Below, piece by piece: positions 33,373 to 43,472 of a DNA stretch of 64,000 nucleotides. The position numbers and the translations under genes are program-made. Each line of letters opens with the position of its first letter. Position 1 is the first letter of the stretch. Under the pieces are notes generated by a model. The model was not told the DNA's origin, made no database searches, and saw only the letters and a program-made list of their open reading frames with translations. This DNA comes from an uncultured Bacteroidota bacterium (lineage in GTDB: Bacteria; Bacteroidota; Bacteroidia; Flavobacteriales; Flavobacteriaceae): the NCBI GenBank assembly GCA_902577515.1, contig CACGZJ010000005.1, positions 17,449 to 81,448 of the forward strand, read 5' to 3'.

Positions 33373-33698
33373 TACTTAAGCTTATTATTTGATTTATGTC
33401 TTTGTCTGTCTCTCTCTGTTTTTTTAGAGAGATTATTTTTAAATGACTTTTCGAGGTCAATTCCTGTCTGATTTGCAAGACATATCAGAACAAACAACAC
33501 ATCTGATAACTCATCACCTAGATCATCTATATTATCATTTTCTTTCAAACTTTGCTCACCATACTTTCTAGCAATAATTTTGGCAACCTCACCTACTTCC
33601 TCTGATAATATAGCCATATTTGTAAGTTCGTTAAAGTACCTTACACCATGTTCCTTTATCCATTCATCTACTAATTTTTGTGCATCTTTAATATTCAT
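33372..33698 (-). CDS. MazG-like nucleotide pyrophosphohydrolase
   Basis: YFNELTNMAILSEEVGEVAKIIARKYGEQ...DLGDELSDVLFVLICLANQTGIDLE. Confidence 0.88.
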   Translation of the reverse strand: MNIKDAQKLVDEWIKEHGVRYFNELTNMAILSEEVGEVAKIIARKYGEQSLKENDNIDDLGDELSDVLFVLICLANQTGIDLEKSFKNNLSKKTERDRQRHKSNNKLK

Positions 33699-33701
33699 AG
33701 T

Positions 33702-34709
33702 TCAATTTTTTTGATTTAGTTTATTCCATAAATCCTCTTTAATTTCATTTATACCAAAAGTACTAACAGAAGAGATTATATGGTATTGCATATCCTTAAA
33801 TTCTTGTTTTAAAATTGTTTTAAATTCTTCTAATAATTCTTGATCCATAAGATCTGCCTTACTAAATGCTATAATAAAATCTTTATCAGCCAGTTCTGGA
33901 TTATACTTTACAAGTTCTTTTTGAAGAACTGTAAAGTCCTTCTTTATATTTTTTGTGTCGACAGGTATAACATATAGAAGTATCGAGTTTCTTTCAATAT
34001 GTCTAAGGAAATAATGACCTAAACCTCTACCTTCACTTGCTCCTTCAATTATTCCAGGTATATCAGCCATAACAAATGACCTAAAGTCTGACATTGCAAC
34101 AATTCCAAGGTTAGGTTTTAATGTAGTAAATTCATAATCTGCTATTTTAGGTTTAGCATCAGATAGAACAGACAGCAGTGTTGACTTTCCAGCATTAGGA
34201 TATCCAACTAATCCAACATCTGCTAAAACTTTAAGCTCTAATATTATTTTCAGTTCCCTACCGGGAAGTCCACTTTGAGAATATCTAGGAGTTTGATTAG
34301 TAGGGGTCTTAAAATGAAAGTTACCACGTCCACCTTTACCACCTTTTAAAAGAATTAAATCTGAGGACTCATCATTTATCTCGCAAATAACTTTTTCAGT
34401 CTCTAAATCCTTAATAACAGTTCCAAGTGGAACATTAATTACAACATCTTCTCCGTTACTTCCAGATTTTCTTGAACCACTTCCATCTCCACCATTTCCT
34501 GCTTTAAAATGTTTCTTATACCTAAAACTTTGAAGAGTCCATAAGTTACTGTTACCTTTTAAAATGATATTACCACCGTTACCACCATCACCACCATCCG
34601 GCCCTCCTTTTGGAACAAACTTTTCCCTTCTCAAGTGAGTAGAACCTTTTCCACCTTTACCTGAATTTACAGTAAGCTTCACATAATCAACAAAGTTATC
34701 GACTATCAT
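33702..34709 (-). CDS. obgE: GTPase Obg
   Basis: [71 protein letters not shown]. Confidence 0.97.
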   Translation of the reverse strand: MIVDNFVDYVKLTVNSGKGGKGSTHLRREKFVPKGGPDGGDGGNGGNIILKGNSNLWTLQSFRYKKHFKAGNGGDGSGSRKSGSNGEDVVINVPLGTVIKDLETEKVICEINDESSDLILLKGGKGGRGNFHFKTPTNQTPRYSQSGLPGRELKIILELKVLADVGLVGYPNAGKSTLLSVLSDAKPKIADYEFTTLKPNLGIVAMSDFRSFVMADIPGIIEGASEGRGLGHYFLRHIERNSILLYVIPVDTKNIKKDFTVLQKELVKYNPELADKDFIIAFSKADLMDQELLEEFKTILKQEFKDMQYHIISSVSTFGINEIKEDLWNKLNQKN

Positions 34710-34715
34710 AACAGA

Positions 34716-35291
34716 CTAGATTAAACTATCAACAAGGTTGAATAATCTTGAAGTAATATCATCAACACTTCCGTGACCATTAACTGAGTAAAACTTTGAC
34801 TGTTTTTGATAAAAATCAATTAGTATAGATGTCTTGTTATTATACTCGTTAAATCTATTTTTAATTTTTTCGATATCCTGATCATCAGATCTATTAGTAG
34901 TTTTACCTCGATCTAATAACCTATTTATTAGCTCATCTTCATCAACTTCTAGAGCAATTGTTGCATTTATCTTCTGGTTAATAGATTCAAGAAAAATATC
35001 GAGGGATTCAGCCTGATTATGTGTTCTTGGAAAACCATCAAAAATAAAACCATTAGCATCCTTATTTGCTAAAACTTCATTTTCAAGCATTTTAATTGTA
35101 ACAGTGTCAGGCACAAGATCCCCACTATCAAGAAATGACTTTGCTTCAATACCCAAATCAGTTTTATTTGAAATATTTTTTCTAAATAAATCACCTGTAG
35201 ATATATGATATAAATCATATTTATCTTTTAAAAAATCAGCCTGGGTTCCTTTCCCAGATCCTGGTTTACCAAAAATCACAATATTAAACAT
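34716..35291 (-). CDS. adk: Adenylate kinase
   Basis: FNIVIFGKPGSGKGTQADFLKDKYDLYHISTGDLFR, FIFDGFPRTHNQAESLD; ATG at 35291 preferred to GTG at 35297. Confidence 0.94.
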   Translation of the reverse strand: MFNIVIFGKPGSGKGTQADFLKDKYDLYHISTGDLFRKNISNKTDLGIEAKSFLDSGDLVPDTVTIKMLENEVLANKDANGFIFDGFPRTHNQAESLDIFLESINQKINATIALEVDEDELINRLLDRGKTTNRSDDQDIEKIKNRFNEYNNKTSILIDFYQKQSKFYSVNGHGSVDDITSRLFNLVDSLI

Positions 35292-35296
35292 AGGCA

Positions 35297-35304
35297 CAAA
35301 GATA
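35297..35304 (-). promoter_or_regulatory. Candidate -7 element TATCTTTG for adk, 5 nt from the ATG
   Basis: Minus strand TATCTTTG TGCCT ATG. Confidence 0.45.
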
Positions 35305-35346
35305 TTTAAAATGTTTGGTATTCTTTATTGTGATTAAAGGAATGCT

Positions 35347-35354
35347 TATTTTTG
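35347..35354 (+). promoter_or_regulatory. Candidate -7 element TATTTTTG for purK, 4 nt from the ATG
   Basis: TATTTTTG AAAG ATG; a TTG lies 16 nt upstream (35328-35330). Confidence 0.45.
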
Positions 35355-35358
35355 AAAG

Positions 35359-36510
35359 ATGTTTAAGGAAAATAGAATAATTGGTATACTTGGAGGAGGT
35401 CAACTCGGAAAAATGGTTCTTGACGTAGCTAATAAATGGGGACTCCAAGTATATATTCTAGATTCCAATGAGAACTGTCCATCTAGCAAGCTTTGCTCAA
35501 AATTTTTTAAAGGGGACTTAATGGACTTCGACACAGTTGTCAATTTTGGTAAAATGGTTGATATATTGACAATTGAAATCGAGAATGTAAATGTTGAGGC
35601 ATTAAAATTTCTTGAATCCAATGGGTTGGAAGTTTCACCTCAATCTAAAGTTATTGAAATAATTCAAGACAAATCTAAACAAAAAGAATTCTACATTAAT
35701 AATCAAATTCCTACTTCCTCATTTAAAATTTTCACAGGTAAAAATGAGTTGAAAGAGAGTGTTAGCAAAGGTGAAATTTCACTTCCTTTTATTTGGAAAG
35801 CATCAAGAATGGGATATGACGGATATGGTGTAAATAAAATCTCTAATAATAAAGATTTAGAAAAAATAGATGATTGCCCCTGTATAATAGAGGAATTAAT
35901 TTCAATAAAAAAAGAACTTTCTGTAATGATAGCATCTAGAAAATCTGGTGAATTAATTAATTACCCTGTAGTTGAAATGGAGTTCAATAGTGATTCAAAT
36001 CAGGTTGAGTATATTTTGTCACCCGCAAAAATTAATAATGATTTAAAATCAAATGCTGAAGAGCTTGCAATTGAGGTTGCAAAGAAACTCAAAATTACAG
36101 GGATATTAGCTGTTGAAATGTTTTTAAACTCAGAAGATGAAATTCTAGTAAATGAGGTTGCCCCAAGACCACATAACAGTTATCATTTTTCAATAGAGGG
36201 CTCTTACACAAGTCAATTTGAACAACTTTTAAGATCAATTCTTGATATGCCTTTAGGTAGCACAAAGATTATAGAAGCTGCTGTAATGGTAAATTTAGTG
36301 GGTGAAAAAGGATCTAATGGCCCTGTCATATATAAGAATTTTGATCAAATTATTGGGCTTGAAGGTGTTAATCCACATATTTACGGTAAATTTGAGACCA
36401 GATTCAATAGAAAGATGGGACATGTAACCGTTATAAATGAAAATATTGATAAAGCAAAAGTATTAGCAAAAGAAATTAAAGAAACAATTATTATTACATC
36501 AAAAAAATGA
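35359..36510 (+). CDS. purK: 5-(carboxyamino)imidazole ribonucleotide synthase
   Basis: IGILGGGQLGKMVLDVA, FIWKASRMGYDGYGV, VNEVAPRPHNSYHFSIEGSYTSQFEQLLRSI. Confidence 0.96.
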   Translation: MFKENRIIGILGGGQLGKMVLDVANKWGLQVYILDSNENCPSSKLCSKFFKGDLMDFDTVVNFGKMVDILTIEIENVNVEALKFLESNGLEVSPQSKVIEIIQDKSKQKEFYINNQIPTSSFKIFTGKNELKESVSKGEISLPFIWKASRMGYDGYGVNKISNNKDLEKIDDCPCIIEELISIKKELSVMIASRKSGELINYPVVEMEFNSDSNQVEYILSPAKINNDLKSNAEELAIEVAKKLKITGILAVEMFLNSEDEILVNEVAPRPHNSYHFSIEGSYTSQFEQLLRSILDMPLGSTKIIEAAVMVNLVGEKGSNGPVIYKNFDQIIGLEGVNPHIYGKFETRFNRKMGHVTVINENIDKAKVLAKEIKETIIITSKK

Positions 36511-36998
36511 GTCAAGTAGCAATTATAATGGGCAGTAAGTCAGATTTTGAAGTAATGAGCGAAGCTATTGAAATTCTCAAATCATTTGACATAAATACTG
36601 AATATGATATAGTTTCAGCTCATAGGACACCTAATAAAATGGTTGAATATGCTTCGAATGCTGAAAAAAAAGGAATAAAAGTTATTATTGCCGGAGCAGG
36701 AGGAGCAGCTCACCTTCCTGGAATGGTAGCATCAATTACAAGCTTGCCAGTTATCGGAGTTCCAATAAAATCAAGAAATTCAATAGATGGTTGGGACTCA
36801 ATTTTATCTATACTTCAAATGCCTGGAGGAGTTCCAGTTGCAACAGTAGCTTTAAATGGTTCAAAAAATGCAGGTATTCTTGCTGCTCAAATTATTGGAT
36901 CCTTTGATTCTAAAGTTGCTGATAAAGTTAAGGCCTATAAAAAAGATTTAGAATATAAGGTTATTGAAAGCAGTAAAGATTTGAAGAAAAATAGCTAG
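36507..36998 (+). CDS. purE: 5-(carboxyamino)imidazole ribonucleotide mutase
   Basis: IMGSKSDFEVMSEA, SAHRTPNKM, IIAGAGGAAHLPGMVAS, LQMPGGVPVATVALNGSKNAGILAAQII. Confidence 0.97.
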   Translation: MSQVAIIMGSKSDFEVMSEAIEILKSFDINTEYDIVSAHRTPNKMVEYASNAEKKGIKVIIAGAGGAAHLPGMVASITSLPVIGVPIKSRNSIDGWDSILSILQMPGGVPVATVALNGSKNAGILAAQIIGSFDSKVADKVKAYKKDLEYKVIESSKDLKKNS

Positions 36999-37339
36999 TC
37001 TTTAATCCAATCCTTATACCCTTTTTTATAATGATATATCATTTTAAAACCTAAAGACTTCATCACGTGACTAGCCTTTGAACTTCTATTACCTGACATA
37101 CAATATATAACGTAGGGTTTTTCTTTATCAAGCTTGTTTAGGTTATCTATAAACTCCCTCTTTTGAAAGTCAATGTTAAAAGAGGATCTTATTTTGCCAT
37201 CTTCAAATTCCTTTTCAGTCCTTAGATCAATGACCATTACTTTATCATTGATAAGACTATTTACTTGATCTTTATTAATATCTTGAATAACAGGTGATTG
37301 AAGAAAAACTAATAGTATATAAAAAAAAAGTTTTAACAT
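36995..37339 (-). CDS. Rhodanese-like domain protein
   Basis: MVIDLRTEKEFEDGKIRSSFNIDF, PYVIYCMSGNRSSKA (active-site Cys loop). Confidence 0.88.
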   Translation of the reverse strand: MLKLFFYILLVFLQSPVIQDINKDQVNSLINDKVMVIDLRTEKEFEDGKIRSSFNIDFQKREFIDNLNKLDKEKPYVIYCMSGNRSSKASHVMKSLGFKMIYHYKKGYKDWIKD

Positions 37340-37375
37340 TTAATGAACATTATTATTATTATTTTCAATAATACA

Positions 37376-37383
37376 TATTTTTG
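37376..37383 (+). promoter_or_regulatory. Candidate -7 element TATTTTTG for gcvP
   Basis: Exact TAnnTTTG match 13 nt before the ATG at 37397. Confidence 0.4.
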
Positions 37384-37396
37384 CTAAAAACTTTTG

Positions 37397-40225
37397 ATGT
37401 TTAAGGAAAATTTTACTCGAAGACATATTGGACCAAACTCTTCTGAGTTAAATAAAATTCTAGGTACAATTGGTGTCACATCTGTTGAACAACTTCTTGA
37501 GCAAACTATTCCTGAAAAGATTAGATTAAAAAATGACTTAAATATTCCAGAGGGTATTTCTGAAATGGAATTTTTAAAGGAGATAAAAAAATTATCATCT
37601 CTAAATCAGAAGTTTAAAACATACATTGGTCTTGGTTATCATGACACTTTCACCCCCTCTGTTATTCAAAGAAATATTTTGGAAAATCCAGGATGGTATA
37701 CAGCTTACACTCCCTATCAACCTGAAATTGCTCAGGGAAGACTTGAAGCTTTATTAAATTTCCAAACAATGGTTTGCGATATTACTAAAATGGAAATAGC
37801 AAACGCCTCACTTTTGGATGAGGGTACTTCAGCCGCTGAAGCCATGATAATGATGTATAATAATAGATCAAAAGATCAGAAGTCAACAAACCAAAATAAG
37901 TTTTATGTTGACTCTAACATCTTTCCACAAACTTTAGCTGTTCTATCAACAAGAGCTAAACCACTTGATATTGAATTAGTAGTAGGTGATATAAAAGAGT
38001 TAAATGAAAATGAGTTTTTTGGATGTATTATTCAATATCCTGGAAAGGATGGAAAACTGGAGGAGATAGATAATTTATTAGAATCAATAAATAATGAAAA
38101 TCTTAAAGTAATAATTGCTGTTGATTTAATGTCAATAGTCTTGATTGAACCTCCTAATCCTGATAAAATTGATGTTGTTGTTGGAACAACTCAAAGATTT
38201 GGAATACCTCTTGGTTATGGAGGTCCTCATGCTGCTTTTTTTGCAACTAAAGAAAAATACAAAAGAAATATACCAGGAAGAATTATTGGCGTAACCAAGG
38301 ACCTTGATGGTGATTATTCACTTAGGATGGCTCTTCAAACTAGAGAACAACATATTAAAAGAGACAGAGCTACATCAAATATTTGTACTGCACAAGTTCT
38401 ATTAGCAGTAATGGCTGGAATGTATGCAGTCTATCATGGTTCAGAAGGCTTAAAAGAAATTTCAAAATCAATTCACCTTAAGGCTGTTTATCTAAAAAGA
38501 AGTATAGAATCAGTTGGACTTCAAATTAAATATTCTAAATACTTTGACACAGTTACAGTCTTATGTGACTCAAAAAAAATTAAAGAATTAGCTGCTTTAA
38601 AAAAGATTAATTTCTGCTTTCTATCAAATAGTGAAATATCAATTTCTGTAAATGAAAAAACTAATTTGAAAGATCTTAAAGAGATTATTTCAGTTTTTGA
38701 AGAGTTCACAAATAAAAAATCAACTATAAAGGAGTTCCCAACAGATATTGAATTAATTAATGAAAGAAAATCTGAAATTTTATCTCATCCTGTTTTCAAT
38801 TCATATCACTCTGAAACTTCATTAATGAGATATATAAAATCATTAGAGAATAAGGATTTATCTTTAACTCAGTCTATGATCTCACTTGGATCTTGTACTA
38901 TGAAATTAAATTCAGCTTCAGAAATGATCCCATTAAGTTGGAGCGAGTGGAATAGTATACATCCTTTTGTTCCTGTTGATCAAGCAAAAGGATATCACGA
39001 GGTAATAAATAGATTAGAAGGGTACCTTTCAGAAATTACAGGTTTTGCTGCAACTTCATTACAACCAAATTCTGGTGCTCAAGGAGAATACAGTGGGTTA
39101 ATGGTAATTAAATCTTATTTAGATAAAAAAGGTGATAGTCACAGAAACATATGTCTAATTCCATCTTCTGCTCATGGAACTAATCCTGCATCAGCAATTA
39201 TGGCTGGATTAGAAGTAGTAGTTATTAATACTGATGAGAGAGGAAATATTGATATTGAAGATCTTAAAACTAAAGTAAACGAACATAAAGATAACCTTGC
39301 TGCATTAATGATTACTTACCCATCTACTCATGGAGTATTTGAATCTGAGATTCAATCAATTAATGACTTGATTCATCAAAATGGTGGTCAGGTATACATG
39401 GATGGTGCCAATATGAACGCACAGGTTGGATTGACTAGTCCAAAAATAATTGGCGCTGATGTTTGTCATTTGAATCTTCATAAAACTTTCTCTATTCCTC
39501 ATGGGGGTGGTGGTCCAGGTGTTGGACCAATTTGTGTAGCAGAACATCTTAAAGAATTCCTTCCATCTAATCCATTAATTAAGACAGGTGGAGATGATTC
39601 ACTTGAAGCAATTTCATCTGCACCCTGGGGATCTGCACTTGTTTGCCTTATATCATACGGATATATAAGGATGTTAGGTAGAAATGGTATTAAAAAATCT
39701 ACAGAAATTGCAATTGTAAATGCAAACTATTTGAAGACTAAACTCGAGAAAAATTATAAAATACTTTACAGTGGAGAAAATGGAAGATCAGCACATGAAT
39801 TTATTATAGATTGTAGAGATTTCAAAAAATATAATATTGAAGTTGTAGATATTGCCAAAAGACTAATAGATTATGGATTTCATGCTCCAACAGTTTCATT
39901 TCCTGTTCCCGGTACTATGATGATTGAACCTACTGAAAGTGAAAATTTAAATGAATTAGATAAATTTTGTGAAGCTCTTAATTCAATTTATACTGAGATT
40001 ATTTCTGATGATGATTCCAAAAGGGAGATGCTCAGGAATTCTCCCCATACATTAAAGATGTTGACATCGACTGACTGGCCATATAGTTATAGTAGAGAAG
40101 ACGCCTCATTCCCTAAAAGCTATTTAAAAACTAATAAATTTTGGCCATCAGTTAGAAGAGTAGATGAAGCTTATGGTGACAGGAATTTAATTTGTAGCTG
40201 CCCTCCTATAGAGACTTATCAATAA
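37397..40225 (+). CDS. gcvP: Glycine dehydrogenase (aminomethyl-transferring), P-protein
   Basis: FTRRHIGPNSSELNKIL, YTPYQPEIAQGRLEALLNFQTM, ASLLDEGTSAAEAM, HLNLHKTFSIPHGGGGPGVGPI. Confidence 0.97.
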   Translation: MFKENFTRRHIGPNSSELNKILGTIGVTSVEQLLEQTIPEKIRLKNDLNIPEGISEMEFLKEIKKLSSLNQKFKTYIGLGYHDTFTPSVIQRNILENPGWYTAYTPYQPEIAQGRLEALLNFQTMVCDITKMEIANASLLDEGTSAAEAMIMMYNNRSKDQKSTNQNKFYVDSNIFPQTLAVLSTRAKPLDIELVVGDIKELNENEFFGCIIQYPGKDGKLEEIDNLLESINNENLKVIIAVDLMSIVLIEPPNPDKIDVVVGTTQRFGIPLGYGGPHAAFFATKEKYKRNIPGRIIGVTKDLDGDYSLRMALQTREQHIKRDRATSNICTAQVLLAVMAGMYAVYHGSEGLKEISKSIHLKAVYLKRSIESVGLQIKYSKYFDTVTVLCDSKKIKELAALKKINFCFLSNSEISISVNEKTNLKDLKEIISVFEEFTNKKSTIKEFPTDIELINERKSEILSHPVFNSYHSETSLMRYIKSLENKDLSLTQSMISLGSCTMKLNSASEMIPLSWSEWNSIHPFVPVDQAKGYHEVINRLEGYLSEITGFAATSLQPNSGAQGEYSGLMVIKSYLDKKGDSHRNICLIPSSAHGTNPASAIMAGLEVVVINTDERGNIDIEDLKTKVNEHKDNLAALMITYPSTHGVFESEIQSINDLIHQNGGQVYMDGANMNAQVGLTSPKIIGADVCHLNLHKTFSIPHGGGGPGVGPICVAEHLKEFLPSNPLIKTGGDDSLEAISSAPWGSALVCLISYGYIRMLGRNGIKKSTEIAIVNANYLKTKLEKNYKILYSGENGRSAHEFIIDCRDFKKYNIEVVDIAKRLIDYGFHAPTVSFPVPGTMMIEPTESENLNELDKFCEALNSIYTEIISDDDSKREMLRNSPHTLKMLTSTDWPYSYSREDASFPKSYLKTNKFWPSVRRVDEAYGDRNLICSCPPIETYQ

Positions 40226-40243
40226 TTTAAGTAATTTTATAAA

Positions 40244-41314
40244 ATGAACTACAGAATAACTGGTACAGGAAGCTGCACACCAGATATCACAAAGAAAAAT
40301 TCAGATTTTCTTAAGAATAAATTTCTCGATAGAGATGGGAGTGATATTCAAAGTTCAAATCCAGAAATAATCGAAAAGTTTAAGTCTATAACTGGTATTA
40401 CTGAGCGAAGGTATGCTTCTAATGAAATAAATTGTTCTGACTTAGCAACAGATGCTGCACGAAGTGCAATTGTTGATTCAAAAATTGATCAAGAAACTTT
40501 AGACTATATTATTGTCGCTCATAATGCAGGAGATATTTCATGTAATAGTGGACAAGTAGATACACTTCCTTCAATTGCTTCAAAAGTTAAAGCAAAACTT
40601 AAAATTAAAAATCCAAATTGTGTAGCATATGATATTATTTGTGGTTGTCCAGGTTGGGTAGAAGGAATGATTCAAGCAAAATCTTTTATTAACTCTGGAA
40701 TGGCAAGTAAATGTTTAATAATTGGATGTGACACACTTTCAAGAATTCTAGACGAAAACGATAGAGACTCAATGATATATGCAGATGGATCTGGTGCTAC
40801 AATATTAGAAAAAGACACTTCTTATGATGGGGGAATATTATCTCATAAATCTGCAACTTTTACCTATGAGGGTGAAAATGATTTTATATTCTATGGCTCA
40901 TCATATGATAAAGAATTAAGAGAGAGTAGCGATCAGAAGTTTATCAAAATGCAGGGTAGAAAAGTATATGAATTTGCACTTACGAATGTTCCAATAGCCA
41001 TGAAATCATGTTTTGATGAGTCTAAATGTAATATTGACGATCTTAAAAAAATATTTATTCATCAAGCTAATAAAAAAATGGATGAAGCAATTATTAAGAG
41101 ATTTTATAGACTCTATAAAAGTTCTGCACCAAAAGATGTTCTTCCAATGAACATTGAAGAATTTGGCAATAGCTCAGTAGCTACAATTCCAACTCTTTTT
41201 GATATAGTTAAAAGAAATAACTATGGAGGACATGTCTTAAATAAAGGAGATGTAATAATGTTTGCAAGTGTAGGAGCAGGTATGAATATAAATGCTATAA
41301 CCTATAAGATTTAA
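40244..41314 (+). CDS. 3-oxoacyl-ACP synthase III family protein
   Basis: YRITGTGSCTPDI, ITGITERRYA, YDIICGCPGWVEGMIQA, FIHQANKKMDEAI, EEFGNSSVATIPTL. Confidence 0.9.
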   Translation: MNYRITGTGSCTPDITKKNSDFLKNKFLDRDGSDIQSSNPEIIEKFKSITGITERRYASNEINCSDLATDAARSAIVDSKIDQETLDYIIVAHNAGDISCNSGQVDTLPSIASKVKAKLKIKNPNCVAYDIICGCPGWVEGMIQAKSFINSGMASKCLIIGCDTLSRILDENDRDSMIYADGSGATILEKDTSYDGGILSHKSATFTYEGENDFIFYGSSYDKELRESSDQKFIKMQGRKVYEFALTNVPIAMKSCFDESKCNIDDLKKIFIHQANKKMDEAIIKRFYRLYKSSAPKDVLPMNIEEFGNSSVATIPTLFDIVKRNNYGGHVLNKGDVIMFASVGAGMNINAITYKI

Positions 41315-41319
41315 TCATA

Positions 41320-42057
41320 ATGAAACTTTTTTTTCATATAGGTAGGTATTTCTTAATGATTAAATACACTTTTACAAAATTTACTAAGTGGAATGTTTTA
41401 AAAAAATTAATTATTCAAGAGATTGATGATCTCATTATTGGCTCAATTTGGATTGTAGCTTTCATGTCTTTTTTAGTGGGAGGCGTCGTTGCAATTCAGA
41501 CTGCGCTTAATATCGAGAGTCCTTTTCTACCTGGAAATCTTATTGGATTTGCAACAAGACAATCAGTAATTCTAGAATTTGCTCCAACTTTAATTTCTAT
41601 AATTATGGCAGGAAAGGTTGGATCTTTTATTACATCTAGCATTGGAACTATGAGAGTGACAGAGCAAATAGATGCTCTGGAAGTAATGGGTGTTAATTCA
41701 TTTAATTATCTAATTTTTCCTAAAATTATTTCTTTAATGTTATATCCCTTTTTAATTACTTTAGCAATGTTTCTAGGAATACTAGGTGGTTACGTAGCAA
41801 GTGTTTATGCAGGATTTTCTACAAGTTTTGATTTTATTCAAGGAATTCAACTAGATTTTAAAGTGTTTCACGTAATATATGCATATATAAAGACAACATT
41901 ATTTGCATTTATTTTAGCTACAATTCCATCTTATCACGGATTCTTTATGAAAGGTGGTGCATTGGAAGTTGGTAAAGCAAGTAATATATCTTTTGTTTGG
42001 ACAAGTATAGTAATTATCATAATTAACTTTGTTGTAACTCAACTTTTATTAGCCTAA
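41320..42057 (+). CDS. mlaE: MlaE-family ABC transporter permease
   Basis: FLVGGVVAIQTAL, MAGKVGSFITSSIGTMRVTEQIDALEVMGVNSFNYLIFPKI. Confidence 0.92.
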   Translation: MKLFFHIGRYFLMIKYTFTKFTKWNVLKKLIIQEIDDLIIGSIWIVAFMSFLVGGVVAIQTALNIESPFLPGNLIGFATRQSVILEFAPTLISIIMAGKVGSFITSSIGTMRVTEQIDALEVMGVNSFNYLIFPKIISLMLYPFLITLAMFLGILGGYVASVYAGFSTSFDFIQGIQLDFKVFHVIYAYIKTTLFAFILATIPSYHGFFMKGGALEVGKASNISFVWTSIVIIIINFVVTQLLLA

Positions 42058-42812
42058 TGATTAAAGTAGAAGAAATATCAAAATCATTTGACGGAATTGA
42101 AATTTTGAAAGAAATTTCAACTGTTTTTGATAAGGGAAAGACTAATCTAATAATTGGTCAGAGTGGATCAGGAAAAACTGTTTTAATGAAATGTCTTTTA
42201 GGACTCCTTGAGGTAGAAAGAGGAAATATTTATTTTGATAATGAAAGATTCGATAAAGATAATATATCAGCATTAGCTAACTTAAGGAAAGAAGTTGGAA
42301 CTGTTTTCCAAGGAAGTGCTTTATTTGATTCAATGACTGTATTAGAAAATATTATTTTTCCAATGAAGATGTTTTCAAGTAAAACTGATGAAGAGATGTT
42401 ATTCAGAGCTCAAGAAGTAATTAATAGAGTTGACTTAAAAGATGCTGATAATAAATATCCTTCTGAAATATCTGGCGGAATGAAAAAAAGGGTTGCAATT
42501 GCACGAGCTATTGTTTTAAATCCAAAGTATCTTTTTTGTGACGAGCCTAATTCTGGACTTGATCCAAAGACAGCTATAATAATTGATAAGTTAATTCAAG
42601 AGATAACAATTGAGTACAATATCACTACTGTCATAAATACTCATGACATGAATTCAGTTATGGAAATTGGAGATAAAATTATTTTTTTAGTTCAAGGAGA
42701 AAAAGTCTGGGAAGGAAATAACAAAGAAATTCTAAAGACCAATAACAAACTAGTTAACGACTTTGTCTATTCTTCTGAATTACTTAGAAAAGTTGGAAAA
42801 TTAGGGAGTTGA
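42057..42812 (+). CDS. mlaF: MlaF-type ABC transporter ATP-binding protein
   Basis: LIIGQSGSGKTVLMKCLLGL, VFQGSALFDSMTVLENI, EISGGMKKRVAIARAI, CDEPNSGLDP. Confidence 0.93.
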   Translation: MIKVEEISKSFDGIEILKEISTVFDKGKTNLIIGQSGSGKTVLMKCLLGLLEVERGNIYFDNERFDKDNISALANLRKEVGTVFQGSALFDSMTVLENIIFPMKMFSSKTDEEMLFRAQEVINRVDLKDADNKYPSEISGGMKKRVAIARAIVLNPKYLFCDEPNSGLDPKTAIIIDKLIQEITIEYNITTVINTHDMNSVMEIGDKIIFLVQGEKVWEGNNKEILKTNNKLVNDFVYSSELLRKVGKLGS

Positions 42813-43472
42813 GTTTGAAACAGATATAAGTTTTCCATTAAATAATTTACCACCATTTAAAGCAAAATCTAAAATATAACTTGCCATTTCAATAGGATTT
42901 GTTTGTGCAACATACTCAGGAAAAGCCTCTTTCAGCATCTTTGTTTGTACAGCACCTAGAGCAAGAACATTAAAAGAAGGGCCATTTGGAAATTCCTCTG
43001 CTAATACTTCAGTTAAAGCAATAACTGCAGCCTTGCTGCTTGAGTATACTGATAGACCAGGAAATTTTTTTGAACCATTTACACCTCCAATACTACTTAT
43101 ATTTATCACATGGCCTGACTTATTAATTATTGGTAAAAGCAATCTTGTAATTTGAGCTAAACCAAAAACATTTACATCGTATGTTTGCTTAAAGGACTCA
43201 TATGAAGTTTTATCAAAGGTTTCATTTTTAAGATGACCTGCATTATTGATTAAAAAGTCAATGTTAACTTTTTTACTTTTCAAATCTTCAACTAAATTAT
43301 TTAATTGATCATTATCTGTTATATCAACTGAATAACAATCAATTCCTTTAATATTTTCAAGAGGCTTAGAATTTCTTGACACAGATATAACTTTATATTT
43401 AAGCTTAAGAGCCTGAACGCATATTTCATAGCCTATACCAGAGCTTGTTCCGGATACAAGGATAGTTTTCAT
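42801..43472 (-). CDS. Short-chain dehydrogenase/reductase
   Basis: ILVSGTSSGIGYEI, LINNAGHL, YSSSKAAVIALTEVLAEEF. Confidence 0.92.
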   Translation of the reverse strand: MKTILVSGTSSGIGYEICVQALKLKYKVISVSRNSKPLENIKGIDCYSVDITDNDQLNNLVEDLKSKKVNIDFLINNAGHLKNETFDKTSYESFKQTYDVNVFGLAQITRLLLPIINKSGHVINISSIGGVNGSKKFPGLSVYSSSKAAVIALTEVLAEEFPNGPSFNVLALGAVQTKMLKEAFPEYVAQTNPIEMASYILDFALNGGKLFNGKLISVSNSTP

